Source of the DNA: Cardiobacteriaceae bacterium
GTDB taxonomy: Bacteria > Pseudomonadota > Gammaproteobacteria > Cardiobacteriales > Cardiobacteriaceae
DNA: 41,242 nt
Reading direction: 5' to 3'
NCBI GenBank assembly: GCA_030529365.1
Contig: JAUMXB010000020.1
Span: 1-41,242 of the forward strand
In this document: positions 32,792 to 41,242 of the stretch, piece by piece
Layout: each line of letters begins with the position of its first letter
Numbering within the stretch: position 1 is the stretch's first letter
Position numbers and translations under genes: made by a program
The notes under the pieces: generated by a model
The model's input: only the letters and a program-made list of their open reading frames with translations
What the model was told of the DNA's origin: nothing
Database searches by the model: none

Positions 32792-34486
32792 ATGAGTCAA
32801 TACGATCAGTTGATCAGTTATATGGTGCAGCACAAGGTCTGCACGCCAGAGCAATTGCGCGAGGTGCAAATCAGTGCGCAGAAGAAGCGGAGTAATTTTC
32901 TCCAGCAATTGTTGAGCGATGGTCTTATTGATGCCTCGCGTCTGTCTCAGATCAATCGCGAAGTGTACAACCTGCCGCAAGTGATGCTGCGGGAAATGGA
33001 TGTTCGACGTGAGTTGACCGCGCAGTTCAAAGAATCTGTTGTGCGCAAGCATCTAGCATTGCCTGTATATGCCAATGGTGGACGGCTTTATATTGCAACG
33101 TTTGATCCCGGTAATCGCCTGATGTTGGATGAGTTTAAATATCAGGGAAAATTCACTTCCGTAGAGCCCGTTATCGCCAATGCGGATGCTATTGAAGCGC
33201 TGATAGAGGAGCATTACGCCGGCGTTGGCGGAATGGAGTCGCTGTTTGACGAAGAAACCAGCGAACAGGATATCAGTGCAATCAGCGATGCTTTGGGCGG
33301 TTTGGGCGCAGGTGAAGAAGAAGCGCCTGTCGTGCGATTTGTTACAGGGATGTTGCTGGATGCCATTCGTACCGGAGCATCAGATTTGCATTTCGAGCCT
33401 TATGAAAACACGTATCGTGTGCGATTTCGCCGTGACGGCGTATTGCAGGAAGTGGCAACGCCTCCGCCCAGTATCGCAAACCGGATTACCGCACGCTTGA
33501 AGGTTATGGCCGATCTGGATATTGCGGAGAAACGCGTTCCTCAAGACGGACGGATAAAATTGCAGATATCTGACACAAAAGCGATAGATTTCCGGGTTAA
33601 CTCCCTGCCCACTTTGTGGGGAGAAAAAATAGTGTTGCGGATTTTGGATAGCTCCGCTGCCAAACTGAATATTGATGTGCTTGGGTTTGAGCCGGACCAG
33701 AAACAGCATTATCTGAATGCCATCAAAAAGCCGCAGGGCATGGTGCTGGTGACAGGACCGACCGGATCGGGGAAAACCGTATCGCTCTATACAGGTTTGA
33801 ATTTATTGAATAAGCCAACCGTAAATATTTCAACGGCGGAAGATCCGGTAGAAATCAACTTGCCTGGAATCAATCAGGTAAACGTCAATCCCAAGACAGG
33901 CTTGGACTTTGCGGCAGCCCTCAAAGCATTTCTCCGTCAGGATCCCGACATTATCATGGTGGGCGAGATAAGGGATATTGTGACCGGTGAAATTGCAGTC
34001 AAAGCCGCACAAACCGGGCACTTGGTGCTTTCCACTTTGCACACCAACGATGTGCCGCAAACGATAGCCCGTTTGGTCAATATTGGCATCCCGTCATACA
34101 ATATCGCGGCCAGCGTCAACTTGATCATGGCGCAGCGCTTGGCGAGAAGATTGTGCAACCATTGCAAAGTCAGGGATCGCAAGCACCGCCATGAAGAGCT
34201 GTTGGCCTTGGGATTTAAAGAGGAAGACCTGGATGACTTGCGTATCTATGGTCCCAAGGGATGTGAGCGTTGCAGCTATCAGGGATATCGGGGAAGGGCT
34301 GGTATTTATCAGGTGGTACCCATCTCGGAAACATTGTCTGAACTGATTCTGAAAAATGCCAGCGCTTCGGAAATCGAAGAGCAGTGCAGAAGGGAAGGAT
34401 ATTGGGATTTGCGCCAGTCTGCGCTGAACAAGGTAAAACAGGGTATTACCAGTATTGAAGAAGTACTGCGGGTAACCAGCGATTAA
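32792..34486 (+). CDS. pilB: Type IV pilus extension ATPase PilB
   Basis: A 564-aa hexameric cytoplasmic ATPase that drives pilus polymerisation. An N-terminal MshEN-like domain occupies about residues 1-145. The secretion ATPase core has Walker A GPTGSGKT at 322-329, an Asp box (TAEDPVE), Walker B (DPDIIMVGEIRD) and a His box (TGHLVLSTLHTND). A tetracysteine zinc site follows (CNHC and CERC). The length fits PilB (566 aa in Pseudomonas). AAGGG is upstream of the ATG. It is followed by pilC after 16 nt. Confidence 0.96.
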   Translation: MSQYDQLISYMVQHKVCTPEQLREVQISAQKKRSNFLQQLLSDGLIDASRLSQINREVYNLPQVMLREMDVRRELTAQFKESVVRKHLALPVYANGGRLYIATFDPGNRLMLDEFKYQGKFTSVEPVIANADAIEALIEEHYAGVGGMESLFDEETSEQDISAISDALGGLGAGEEEAPVVRFVTGMLLDAIRTGASDLHFEPYENTYRVRFRRDGVLQEVATPPPSIANRITARLKVMADLDIAEKRVPQDGRIKLQISDTKAIDFRVNSLPTLWGEKIVLRILDSSAAKLNIDVLGFEPDQKQHYLNAIKKPQGMVLVTGPTGSGKTVSLYTGLNLLNKPTVNISTAEDPVEINLPGINQVNVNPKTGLDFAAALKAFLRQDPDIIMVGEIRDIVTGEIAVKAAQTGHLVLSTLHTNDVPQTIARLVNIGIPSYNIAASVNLIMAQRLARRLCNHCKVRDRKHRHEELLALGFKEEDLDDLRIYGPKGCERCSYQGYRGRAGIYQVVPISETLSELILKNASASEIEEQCRREGYWDLRQSALNKVKQGITSIEEVLRVTSD

Positions 34487-34502
34487 TTAAAAGGAGTTAG
34501 CT

Positions 34503-35723
34503 ATGGCAGAGCAGAAAAAGGAATTGAAAACGTATACCTGGAAAGGAAAGAACAAGCAGGGGCGTGAAATTACGGGTGAAACGGATGTGGCCAATGATGC
34601 AATATTGAAAGCATTTTTGGCCAAGCAAGGGCTGATGAATGTTGTGGTCAAGGAAAAGCCCAAGCCGCTTTTTGAATCCAAAGGTAAAATAAAAAGCAAG
34701 GACATTCTCTTCTTTACCCGCCAAATGGCGACCATGCTGCGGGCGGGCATGCCTGTATTGCGTGCTTTAGACTTGGTAGGGCAAAGTATTGAAAAACCGC
34801 TGCGAATGCGTGAGATGGTGTTTGATCTCCATGACCATATTCAAAATGGTGCGTCATTTGCGGAAGCGCTGAAAAAACACCCTCTATATTTTGACGATTT
34901 ATACACCAGTTTGGTTGCAGCCGGTGAAGATGCGGGTATGCTTGATTCAACTATGGACAATATAGCGCTGAACTTGGAAAAAACGGAAGAAACCAAGAAG
35001 AAAGTTAAAAAAGCGCTAACATATCCTTCTATTGTGATGTTGTTTGCTGTTGTAGTTACTGCTATTTTGATGATTAAAGTAGTACCTGTGTTTGCGGAGT
35101 TTTTTGAGTCTAACGGTGGGGAGTTGCCGGGTATTACTCAAATGGTTGTGCATCTGTCTAATTTTATGGTTCAAAAAGGGCTGTACTTGTTCGCAATTAT
35201 AGTCGCGATAATATCAGCGTTTTTTTACTTTAAGAGAAGAAATAGGAAGCTCCGTGAATTAACCAATAAAGTATCTTTTCGTCTTCCTATCATTGGTGGA
35301 ATATTAAAATGTGGAGCAAATGCACGTTTTGCCCGGACTATGTCTACTTTGTTTGATGCTGGGGTTCCGATGATGCGGGCCCTAAATGCTACAGCACCTG
35401 CAACAGGAAGCCCAATGTACGAAGAGGCGGTATATAACGTTCGTGATGATGTGCAAAATGGCCAGCAGATGAGCTTCGCCATGAAAAATACTGGTTTGTT
35501 CCCGACCATTGCCGTGCAAATGACGGCTATTGGTGAAGAGTCTGGTAATCTGGGGGAAATGCTAGCTAGAGTGGCAAAATTTTATGAAGATGAATTGGAT
35601 TGGCGTATAGATAATTTAACTACCATGATAGAACCTGCAATTATGGCATTTTTGGCAATAGTTGTTGGTGGTTTGCTTATTGCTATGTATTTGCCAATTT
35701 TCAGTCTTGCACAGATGTTTTAA
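34503..35723 (+). CDS. pilC: Type IV pilus inner-membrane platform protein PilC
   Basis: A 406-aa GspF/PilC platform protein on which PilB acts. Two T2SSF domains occupy about 70-195 and 270-400, with membrane segments near 173-195, 221-243 and 379-401. Conserved text includes FTRQMATMLRAGMPVLRALDLV and FARTMSTLFDAGVPMMRALNATA. The length matches the family. AAGGAG precedes the ATG at 34503. The middle of the gene is visibly A+T-richer than pilB. Confidence 0.95.
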   Translation: MAEQKKELKTYTWKGKNKQGREITGETDVANDAILKAFLAKQGLMNVVVKEKPKPLFESKGKIKSKDILFFTRQMATMLRAGMPVLRALDLVGQSIEKPLRMREMVFDLHDHIQNGASFAEALKKHPLYFDDLYTSLVAAGEDAGMLDSTMDNIALNLEKTEETKKKVKKALTYPSIVMLFAVVVTAILMIKVVPVFAEFFESNGGELPGITQMVVHLSNFMVQKGLYLFAIIVAIISAFFYFKRRNRKLRELTNKVSFRLPIIGGILKCGANARFARTMSTLFDAGVPMMRALNATAPATGSPMYEEAVYNVRDDVQNGQQMSFAMKNTGLFPTIAVQMTAIGEESGNLGEMLARVAKFYEDELDWRIDNLTTMIEPAIMAFLAIVVGGLLIAMYLPIFSLAQMF

Positions 35724-35743
35724 TAATAACTAATATATAAGTT

Positions 35744-36586
35744 ATGATAGAAAATTTATCTATTGCTACCTTGGTAACTCTTCTGGGGCTTATGGTAGGC
35801 AGCTTCCTGAATGTGGTGATTTATCGTCTGCCCATCATGATGGAAAATGCCGAAAAAGCTTATGCCAAGGCTTTATTGGAAAAATCTGATGTGGCAGATG
35901 GCGAAGATACGCGTTTTAATTTGTGTTATCCACCTTCTGCCTGCCCGCGCTGTGGGCACAGGATCCGGTTCTGGCAAAATATTCCGGTCATCAGCTATCT
36001 CTTGCAGCGTGGCAAATGTGTCAATTGTAAAACAAGCGTTAGCATACGATATCTGCTGGTAGAAATATTGACGGCAGCACTCAGTTTCCTGGTGGCCATT
36101 CATTTTCATGAACTGTGGCAAATAATATTTGCCTTGCTTTTTACCTGGGCTTTGGTGGCATTGGTTTTTATTGATGCCGAGCATCAGTTGTTGCCGGATG
36201 TCATCACGCTGCCCTTGATGTGGCTGGGAATACTTGCCGGCGTGTTGGGCATTTTCGTGCCTTTGGATATCGCGGTTATCGGCGCCATGGCAGGTTATTT
36301 ATCCTTGTGGTCGGTATATTGGCTATTCAAGTTGATTACTGGCCGTGAAGGCATGGGGTATGGCGATTTCAAGCTATTGGCGGCGTTGTGCGCTTTTCAG
36401 GGAGCGCAGGCGATTCCCATGATCTTATTGTTTGCTGCTGTCTGCGGTTTGATATATGCGGCAATTGTTCGCATTGGGAAAGGAAAGCCTTTTGCTTTTG
36501 GCCCTTTTTTGGCGCTGGCCGGCTGGATCAGTTTCATGTATGGCAATGAGCTGGGCGCCATGAGCGGGCTGTTTGGGATGTATTGA
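35744..36586 (+). CDS. pilD: Prepilin peptidase/N-methyltransferase PilD
   Basis: A 280-aa polytopic membrane aspartyl protease that cleaves leaders of the prepilins (pilV, pilW, pilX, fimT and pilE here) and methylates the new N-terminus. The cytoplasmic methylase domain has zinc cysteines C67-x-x-C70 and C92-x-x-C95. The catalytic aspartates are D144 (FIDAEHQLLPD) and D208 in GYGDFK (GxGD motif). No strong ribosome site precedes the ATG at 35744. The stop overlaps the coaE start by one base (TGATG). Confidence 0.95.
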   Translation: MIENLSIATLVTLLGLMVGSFLNVVIYRLPIMMENAEKAYAKALLEKSDVADGEDTRFNLCYPPSACPRCGHRIRFWQNIPVISYLLQRGKCVNCKTSVSIRYLLVEILTAALSFLVAIHFHELWQIIFALLFTWALVALVFIDAEHQLLPDVITLPLMWLGILAGVLGIFVPLDIAVIGAMAGYLSLWSVYWLFKLITGREGMGYGDFKLLAALCAFQGAQAIPMILLFAAVCGLIYAAIVRIGKGKPFAFGPFLALAGWISFMYGNELGAMSGLFGMY

Positions 36587-37191
36587 TGCTGGTCGGGCTG
36601 ACGGGTGGAATTGGCAGTGGCAAGAGCCTGGTCAGTGGCTGCTTGTCAGCACAGGGCGTTCGCGTGGTTGATGCAGACGAAGTGGCGCGTGATGTTGTAG
36701 CCGTAGGGCAGGAAACATTGCAGCAACTGGTTCGTGTATTTGGCACACAGATTTTGCAGCACGATGGATCGTTGCATCGCAGCGAGCTGCGGCGGCTGGC
36801 ATTTTCCAGCGAAGAGGGTAGGCAGGCGCTCAATGCCATCATGCATCCCGCGATCCGAACGGCTTTGCTGGCCGCGATTCAACAGCCAAAAAGTTCTGGG
36901 GAAGCTGCGTATCGCTTGCTGGTTGCACCGCTGCTTCTGGAAAACGGCCTGGATGCGCTCGTGGATATGGTGGTTGTGGTGGATGTGGAGGAAAACATCC
37001 AATTGGCGCGGGCAGCGGCTCGCGATGGCGCGACGGTTGAAGCCATTGCGAGCATTATGAAAGCGCAGTGGCAACGATCCCGACGCCTAGCTGTTGCCCA
37101 TGCCATTATCGACAATGGCGGATCACGCGAGCAGACAGTGCAGCAAGCACATTTTTTGCACCAGTATCTTACGGCGCTAGCGTATCAATAA
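36586..37191 (+). CDS. coaE: Dephospho-CoA kinase
   Basis: A 201-aa kinase for the last step of coenzyme A synthesis. The P-loop GGIGSGKS lies at residues 7-14, followed by VVDADEVARDVV (substrate aspartate) and the lid region RAAARDGATVEAIASIMKAQW. ATG at 36586 shares its A with the pilD stop; the TTG three bases earlier is unlikely. pilBCD-coaE is a conserved order in gammaproteobacteria. The usual next gene yacG is absent; instead the last 23 bp overlap convergent rnd. Confidence 0.94.
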   Translation: MLVGLTGGIGSGKSLVSGCLSAQGVRVVDADEVARDVVAVGQETLQQLVRVFGTQILQHDGSLHRSELRRLAFSSEEGRQALNAIMHPAIRTALLAAIQQPKSSGEAAYRLLVAPLLLENGLDALVDMVVVVDVEENIQLARAAARDGATVEAIASIMKAQWQRSRRLAVAHAIIDNGGSREQTVQQAHFLHQYLTALAYQ

Positions 37192-38251
37192 CCCTGTTCA
37201 GGCATTCTCCCCGCCAACCTTCACGTAACAGGCCTCTGTCATAGCGGTTCTCGCTGCACCATTGGCGGAGTTTGCGCGGACTGATGATCAGGTTGGGATG
37301 GACGTTCAGCTCGCTGGCGAGTTTGCAAATCGCTTTCTGCAAGCGCTGGCAAAACTTTTGCTGCAGCATGTTGAGCCGCTGCGCCCTGGGAATGGGTTCA
37401 GGGCTATAGGAAGAGAGGTTGCTGAAAGCATGATCCAGTTGGGGCAGTGCATGCCAGAGTGGATGTTCTGTCGGCAGCCATTCTGCAAGCGCTTCTATGC
37501 TGTCGATGTCGGCCAGCGCCAAATCCAGCAGAACCTTGTCGGGCAGGATGGTGCGTCGTGGCTTGTCGCAGGCTTGCGCCACGGCTTCGCGAGCGCGGGT
37601 GAGAATATCGGCAATAATGATGGCTTGCCCTTTCAGCTGTGGCGCAAAGCGCAGGTGATACCACGCAAAGGGCGTCTCGTCGGATTCATCCTGTTGCAGG
37701 AGACGCGCGCATTCTTCAGCCCACCAGGCCAAGCGTCCGGCTTGCTGCAAATCAGCAACGAGCAAGGGATAAATGCGTAGCAACAAGCCAACGTCATTCG
37801 CCGCATAATCCAGCTGCGCTTCATCTAACGGGCGTTGCAGCCAATCGCTACGCGTTTGCGATTTGTTGGGCGTGAAATCCAGATAGTGCTGGATGAGGGC
37901 GGAAAGGCTGATCGTCCGCTCAGGAGAAAGAAAGGCAAAACCGAGTTGGGTGTCCCGTATGCTGCGCGGGAGCTGATGCCCATATAGACGAATCATTTCC
38001 AGATCTTGACTGCCGGCGTGCATGATCAGCGGGGCAGAGTGATGCAGCAGGGCATCCCAAGGTGGAGCGCGTTCATGGCCAGGCTGCGTGGCATCATAGA
38101 GGCGCGCCTGTCCGCTGCCATCCGCAATCTGTACCAGCGACAGCTTGGGATAATAATGGCGTTCGCGCACAAATTCGCTGTCATAAGCGAGAACGCGTCT
38201 GGGGTCGAAGCAATCATCACTCCGCCCCCAGGACCATAGCGTACGAGTCAA
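37169..38251 (-). CDS. rnd: Ribonuclease D
   Basis: A 360-aa 3'-5' exoribonuclease for tRNA 3' maturation. DEDD active-site motifs: D24 and E26 (AYDSEF), the aspartate of SIRDTQLG, and YAANDV near residue 150. Two HRDC-type helical domains follow. The only sensible start is TTG at 38251, directly after the ppa stop (TAATTG) with AGGG six nt upstream; the N-terminus is a little shorter than in E. coli Rnd. It is cotranscribed with ppa and convergent with coaE. Confidence 0.9.
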   Translation of the reverse strand: MTRTLWSWGRSDDCFDPRRVLAYDSEFVRERHYYPKLSLVQIADGSGQARLYDATQPGHERAPPWDALLHHSAPLIMHAGSQDLEMIRLYGHQLPRSIRDTQLGFAFLSPERTISLSALIQHYLDFTPNKSQTRSDWLQRPLDEAQLDYAANDVGLLLRIYPLLVADLQQAGRLAWWAEECARLLQQDESDETPFAWYHLRFAPQLKGQAIIIADILTRAREAVAQACDKPRRTILPDKVLLDLALADIDSIEALAEWLPTEHPLWHALPQLDHAFSNLSSYSPEPIPRAQRLNMLQQKFCQRLQKAICKLASELNVHPNLIISPRKLRQWCSENRYDRGLLREGWRGECLNRVIDTLAP

Positions 38252-38782
38252 TTATTTGCCCTGATAGAGCTCGACGCTGTGGCGAATTTCCGCCAGTGCC
38301 GCTTCTTTGTCTTTCCAGCCGGTCACCTTGACCCACTTGCCTTTCTCAAGCGCTTTGTATTGCTCGAAGAAATGCTGGATCTGCTCCAGCGTCAGCGGCG
38401 GAAGATCGGCCATCGACTGGTAATGGGCAAACATCGGGCAGGATTTTTCCGTGGGAACGGCAAGCAGTTTGGCGTCGCCGCCTTTTTCATCCGTCATTTC
38501 CAGCACGCCGAGCGCACGGGCTTCCAGCAGGCAACCAGCCTGTACCGGATGCGGCGTCAGCACGAGAACGTCGAGAGGATCGCCGTCGTCGCACAGGGTT
38601 TGCGGGATATAGCCGTAATTGGCCGGATAAAACATGGCAGTGGGCATGAAGCGATCCACCGCGAGCATGCCGCTGTCCTTGTCGATCTCGTATTTGACCG
38701 GTGCGGCATTGGCCGGAATTTCGATAATAACGTTGAACACATCCGGCAGTTTGCTGCCGGCAGGCACATCATGAACGCCCAT
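38252..38782 (-). CDS. ppa: Inorganic pyrophosphatase (family I)
   Basis: A 176-aa soluble pyrophosphatase that hydrolyses PPi and pulls biosynthetic reactions forward. Family I residues are visible: [46 protein letters not shown] (the DxDPxD metal-binding signature) and a C-terminal [15 protein letters not shown]. The length matches E. coli Ppa (176 aa). CAGGAG precedes the ATG. It is divergent from the rpsF operon. Confidence 0.96.
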   Translation of the reverse strand: MGVHDVPAGSKLPDVFNVIIEIPANAAPVKYEIDKDSGMLAVDRFMPTAMFYPANYGYIPQTLCDDGDPLDVLVLTPHPVQAGCLLEARALGVLEMTDEKGGDAKLLAVPTEKSCPMFAHYQSMADLPPLTLEQIQHFFEQYKALEKGKWVKVTGWKDKEAALAEIRHSVELYQGK

Positions 38783-38872
38783 AACAATACTCCTGAAAGG
38801 TACGAAAAAACCGGCACAAAGCTACCATGATTTTTCTCCGTTGCAAAACGGAAAATGGCGGCCCCGGAAACA

Positions 38873-38901
38873 TTGCCCGGCTATCCCTTTTTTGTTATAG
38901 T
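38873..38901 (+). promoter_or_regulatory. Sigma-70 promoter of rpsF operon
   Basis: TTGCCC (38873-38878), a 17-bp spacer and TATAGT (38896-38901). Transcription would begin near 38908, leaving a leader of about 75 nt. Confidence 0.75.
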
Positions 38902-38903
38902 GC

Positions 38904-38956
38904 GCCGCCTTGTCGGCCGAGGTCGGCATCTCCTTGCTGCTCGTCATGCGGGCGGC
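38904..38956 (+). promoter_or_regulatory. Structured rpsF leader, possible S6:S18 autoregulatory site
   Basis: GCCGCC (38904-38909) can pair with GGCGGC (38951-38956), enclosing an inner hairpin GCCG-AGGT-CGGC (38916-38927). S6:S18 complexes autoregulate rpsF leaders in several bacteria through a CCG-containing hairpin. The fold here is only suggestive, and the predicted transcription start falls inside the outer 5' arm. Confidence 0.3.
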
Positions 38957-38982
38957 TATTTTTTATCCATAAGGAGTCTGTA

Positions 38983-39312
38983 ATGAGACATTATGAAATC
39001 GTTTTTCTGGTCCACCCGGATCAAAGCGAACAGGTCGGCGCGATGGTTGAGCGCTACCGTTCCAGCATCGAAACCCGTGGTGGCAAAGTTCACCGCTTTG
39101 AGGACTGGGGCCGCCGCGTGCTTGCCTACCCCATCCAGAAGCTGGTGAAAGCGCACTACATTCTGATGAACATCGAGTGCGACCAGGAAACGCTCGAAGA
39201 GCTGGAAAGCAACTTCCGCTTCAATGACGCGGTGCTGCGTCATCTGACCATCCGTCGTGACGAAGCCATCAGCGAAGCTTCGCCGATGCTGCAAGAAAGC
39301 AACAAGAAATAA
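38983..39312 (+). CDS. rpsF: 30S ribosomal protein S6
   Basis: A 109-aa small-subunit protein that binds S18. It begins [18 protein letters not shown], with [28 protein letters not shown] in the core and [15 protein letters not shown] near the end. The ATG at 38983 follows AAGGAG; the frame extension to 38827 is not conserved. The C-terminal acidic tail is shorter than in E. coli S6. It is first gene of rpsF-rpsR-rplI; priB, often found between, is missing. Confidence 0.97.
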   Translation: MRHYEIVFLVHPDQSEQVGAMVERYRSSIETRGGKVHRFEDWGRRVLAYPIQKLVKAHYILMNIECDQETLEELESNFRFNDAVLRHLTIRRDEAISEASPMLQESNKK

Positions 39313-39323
39313 GGAGAAAGAGC

Positions 39324-39536
39324 ATGGCACGTCGCAGAAATTGTCGCTTTACTGCTGAAAACGTCAATGAAATCGACTACAAGGATCTGGATACCCTGAA
39401 ATCCTACATCACTGAAGTCGGCAAAATTGTTCCTGCCCGCATCACTGGCACCAGCGCTTACTATCAGCGTCAGCTGGCCACAGCCATCAAGCGTGCGCGC
39501 TTCCTGGCCCTGTTGCCCTACTCCGACCAACACTAA
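39324..39536 (+). CDS. rpsR: 30S ribosomal protein S18
   Basis: A 70-aa protein, partner of S6 on the platform. It has the family pattern [25 protein letters not shown] and the C-terminal [31 protein letters not shown] lies ahead of the ATG. It is 11 nt after rpsF. Confidence 0.97.
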   Translation: MARRRNCRFTAENVNEIDYKDLDTLKSYITEVGKIVPARITGTSAYYQRQLATAIKRARFLALLPYSDQH

Positions 39537-39545
39537 GGAGCACTC

Positions 39546-39995
39546 ATGGAAATCATTCTTTTGGATCGCGTTGACGGTTTGGGTGTCCTGGGCGACAAAG
39601 TCAAGGTCAAATCCGGTTACGCACGCAATTATCTGATCCCCAAAGGCAAAGCAACGGAAGCCACACCGGCGAAAATTGCCGAGTTTGAAGCGCGTCGCGC
39701 CGAGCTGGAGAAACTGCAGGCCGAGCGTCTGGCCGCTTCCGAGCAGCGCGCGGCTGCCCTGAATGGCAAGGTATTGACCGTATTCGCCAAATCCGGTGAT
39801 GAAGGCAAACTGTTTGGTTCGGTTGGCACGCAGAACATTGCTGATGCCGCTGCCCAGCAAGGCCTGAAACTGGAGCGTCAGGAAATCCTGATGCCGCACG
39901 GCACTATCCGTGAACTGGGTGAGTTCCCCATCGACCTGCACCTGTATGGCGGTGTCGAAGCTCAGGTAACCGTACGCGTGGTAGAAGCGGAATAA
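39546..39995 (+). CDS. rplI: 50S ribosomal protein L9
   Basis: A 149-aa two-domain protein. The N-terminal domain has VDGLGVLGDKVKVKSGYARNYLIPKGKA; a long connecting helix rich in Glu, Arg and Ala follows; and the C-terminal domain has GKLFGSVGTQNIADAAAQQG. The length equals E. coli L9. AAGGAG lies ahead of the ATG. It is the last gene of the operon, before a terminator. Confidence 0.97.
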   Translation: MEIILLDRVDGLGVLGDKVKVKSGYARNYLIPKGKATEATPAKIAEFEARRAELEKLQAERLAASEQRAAALNGKVLTVFAKSGDEGKLFGSVGTQNIADAAAQQGLKLERQEILMPHGTIRELGEFPIDLHLYGGVEAQVTVRVVEAE

Positions 39996-40013
39996 TCATC
40001 GCTTCAATCATTC

Positions 40014-40042
40014 AAAAAAACCCGGCATTGCCGGGTTTTTTT
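40014..40042 (+). terminator. Rho-independent terminator of rplI
   Basis: A-run, then CCCGGC-ATT-GCCGGG (40021-40035) and seven T. The IS element starts five bases after it. Confidence 0.95.
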
Positions 40043-40047
40043 GTTAG

Positions 40048-40892
40048 GGTGTGTCGTCACAATACCTTTAACCACATGGTCAGGAAGCTGATTTTTACTG
40101 CGGCAGCACAAGTACCCAGCCTTTTGGTATAACGCGCGGCAATGCCCCGTCAGCATTTGAAATCCCAAGATCGGTTTTCGATCAAATGCCGGAAACGATA
40201 CAGGTAACCGTCAAAAGCCAACGGCTCCCGACGGTTGGCTTTGGGCGGGATCACCGCCACCATGCCGGCCCCGGCGGCCAGTGCCCGGATATCGTTGGTG
40301 TCACAAGCCTTGTCGGCCAGCAGATATTCTGCGGGCATGCCTGCTATCAACGCCGGCGCATGGTGGCAATCTGCCGCGCTGCCGTCGCTCAAGACAAAAT
40401 GCAGTGGCATGCCGTGGTTGTCCACCTCCAGATGCAGTTTGGTGTTCAGCCCCCTTTTGTGCGGCTCATGCCCTGGTTACCACCCGCCGCTCCGGCAGCG
40501 TGGGGATGAGCTTTGATATGGGGGCATCCATCATCAGCCATTCTATGTCCTTCCCGTCAGTCAGGGTGTGCGGCAGTTGTGTCCGGATGCCTTTGTCACG
40601 CCAGCGGGTAAAGCTGCGGTGGGTGTTTTTCCGGTCGCCATAATCGGATAGCAGATCCCGCCACGTGGGGCGCGGGTGCGCAAGATCCACAAGATGGCAT
40701 TGATGAATAAACGGTTATCGACGGCTTGTCCGCCTCTGCTGCCTTTGCGGCCGGGCAGGTGTGCTTCGATCAGTGATCATTGTTGGTCGTTGAGGTCATG
40801 GCGGCGATGGGCAGGTGGCTTTGGGGTCATGTTGCGGTGGGGTTGCTTAATGAAGCGATCATTACGGCTGATTTTGATCGTGACGACACGCC
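40048..40892 (-). mobile_element. Decayed IS5-family insertion sequence (about 845 bp)
   Basis: Imperfect terminal inverted repeats: GGTGTGTCGTCACAAT at 40048-40063 and, reading inward from 40892, GGCGTGTCGTCACGAT (14 of 16 identical). TAG flanks both ends (40045-40047 and 40893-40895), which could be a 3-bp target duplication, although the right flank is transposase debris and the left is the rplI terminator. The length, inverted repeats and split transposase fit the IS427-type branch of IS5. Confidence 0.75.
40057..40830 (-). pseudogene. IS5-family DDE transposase, inactivated
   Basis: A reconstructed transposase reading from ATG at 40830 (MTPKPPAHRRHDLNDQQ) to TGA at 40057-40059 (ending MWLKVL). 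Lesions: an in-frame TGA in place of the usual Trp after NDQQ; a frameshift in the run CGCGCCCCACGTGG before RDLLSDYGDRKNTHR; another after EWLMMDA; another near the GGLNT block; and a TGA after WDFK. Surviving blocks include the DDE-region LLADKACDTNDIRAL. At least five inactivating changes, so it is not a programmed-frameshift transposase. Confidence 0.85.
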
Positions 40893-40952
40893 TAGCAAAG
40901 GGCGTATCCGTTCGAACTGCTCTCGACAGATGTCGCTGGAGTAGCTTTTTTT
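40893..40952 (-). pseudogene. N-terminal scrap of a second IS5-type transposase
   Basis: About 20 codons reading KKSYSSDICREQFERIRPLL, the characteristic N-terminus of another IS5-like transposase, are cut off at the right end of the element at 40048-40892. The remainder of that gene is not on the other side of the element, so a deletion accompanied or followed the insertion. Confidence 0.55.
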
Positions 40953-41242
40953 AGGCGTAAGGGACAAAATGGATGCTCTGGCAGGCATTTTTTTCGAGAA
41001 ATAGTCCTTGATAAACCGAACCTTGTTTTCCTTTTTCATCCCTTGATGGCACCTTAATTTTGCCTTCAAATCCGCAAACCTCCCTTCCAGCAAATTGGTG
41101 GTATTGTGAATGCCCAAGTCGGGATAACGCTCGAAGGTATAGAGGTGTGGCAGGTTGCGTTTCAGGCTGTGGCAAGTGCTCCTTAAGCGGGATTGGTGTG
41201 TCAGCGGGTTTGTCGAGCGTTCATTCAAAAACGCTTTATGGC
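40953..41242 (-). pseudogene. C-terminal part of an IS256/IS1249-like transposase (runs off window)
   Basis: A minus-strand coding remnant entering from the window edge, with LPHLYTFERYPDLGIHNTTNLLEGRFADLKAKLRCHQGMKKENKVRFIKDYFSKK. The NTTNLLEG...LK.KLR.H.G pattern matches C-termini of IS256-class transposases of the zinc-binding variant type, from memory. The frame continues without a stop into the adjacent IS5-type scrap, an accidental fusion. Whether the gene is intact upstream cannot be seen. Confidence 0.5.

Noticed and set aside
40150-40690. Two adjacent frames as a functional IS with programmed frameshifting
   Set aside because: In addition to frame changes there are two in-frame TGA codons at positions that normally encode other residues, so the transposase is dead.

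Overview
The window looks like a chromosomal segment of a gammaproteobacterium that makes type IV pili. The gene families present (opgGH, nlpE-like and yhfA genes, cmoM, erpA, rnd, pilBCD-coaE and a pilY1/minor-pilin cluster) are gammaproteobacterial. Moderate-to-high GC, type IV pilus genes and Neisseria-like insertion-sequence debris would fit Cardiobacteriaceae, but that family assignment is a guess. No prophage, CRISPR, rRNA or tRNA was seen.

Layout. (1) 0.1-1.4 kb: a metallophosphoesterase gene (minus) and pncA (plus). (2) 1.5-9.3 kb: a type IV pilus tip/minor-pilin operon pilY1-pilV-pilW-pilX-fimT-pilE, with a strong sigma-54 -24/-12 candidate in front and a hairpin terminator behind. 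(3) 9.3-21.9 kb, all minus strand: opgG-opgH (periplasmic glucans), recN, nadK, an NlpE-like lipoprotein, a YhfA/OsmC-family protein, three uncharacterised exported or membrane proteins in a row, an AraC regulator with a GyrI-like domain, and a DUF455 ferritin-like protein. (4) 22.0-26.0 kb: cmoM, a LysR regulator divergent from a DASS anion transporter, and a histidine phosphatase. (5) 26.0-29.8 kb: ilvB-ilvN and ilvC. (6) 30.0-32.1 kb: rplM-rpsI (minus), erpA (plus), recO (minus). (7) 32.2-37.2 kb: trpG/pabA-pilB-pilC-pilD-coaE, the pilus motor, platform and prepilin peptidase. PilD is expected to process the prepilins encoded in region 2. (8) 37.2-40.0 kb: ppa-rnd (minus) and rpsF-rpsR-rplI (plus). 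(9) 40.0-41.2 kb: a decayed IS5-family element beside fragments of two further transposases.

The most striking structure is a dispersed intergenic repeat present seven times (about 0.06, 13.0, 16.9, 20.1, 22.0, 26.1 and 28.6 kb). Each copy alternates a 15-bp palindrome, TGAGAAAWTTTCTCA-like, with the 8-bp palindrome AAGCGCTT. Spacing is fixed: the 15-mers start 32 bp apart and the two octamers 31 bp apart, with no insertion or deletion in any copy. The complete element is itself a symmetric 79-bp imperfect palindrome, often ending in a conserved tail, GTAAAAAATnACTATTTTT, that usually points at the start of the next gene. Three copies lie within 0-1 nt of, or supply, a stop codon. I do not recognise the family. 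It resembles ERIC- or Correia-type intergenic palindromes in design but not in sequence. A second, smaller family of REP-like hairpins with a GTAG-type foot flanks ilvC.
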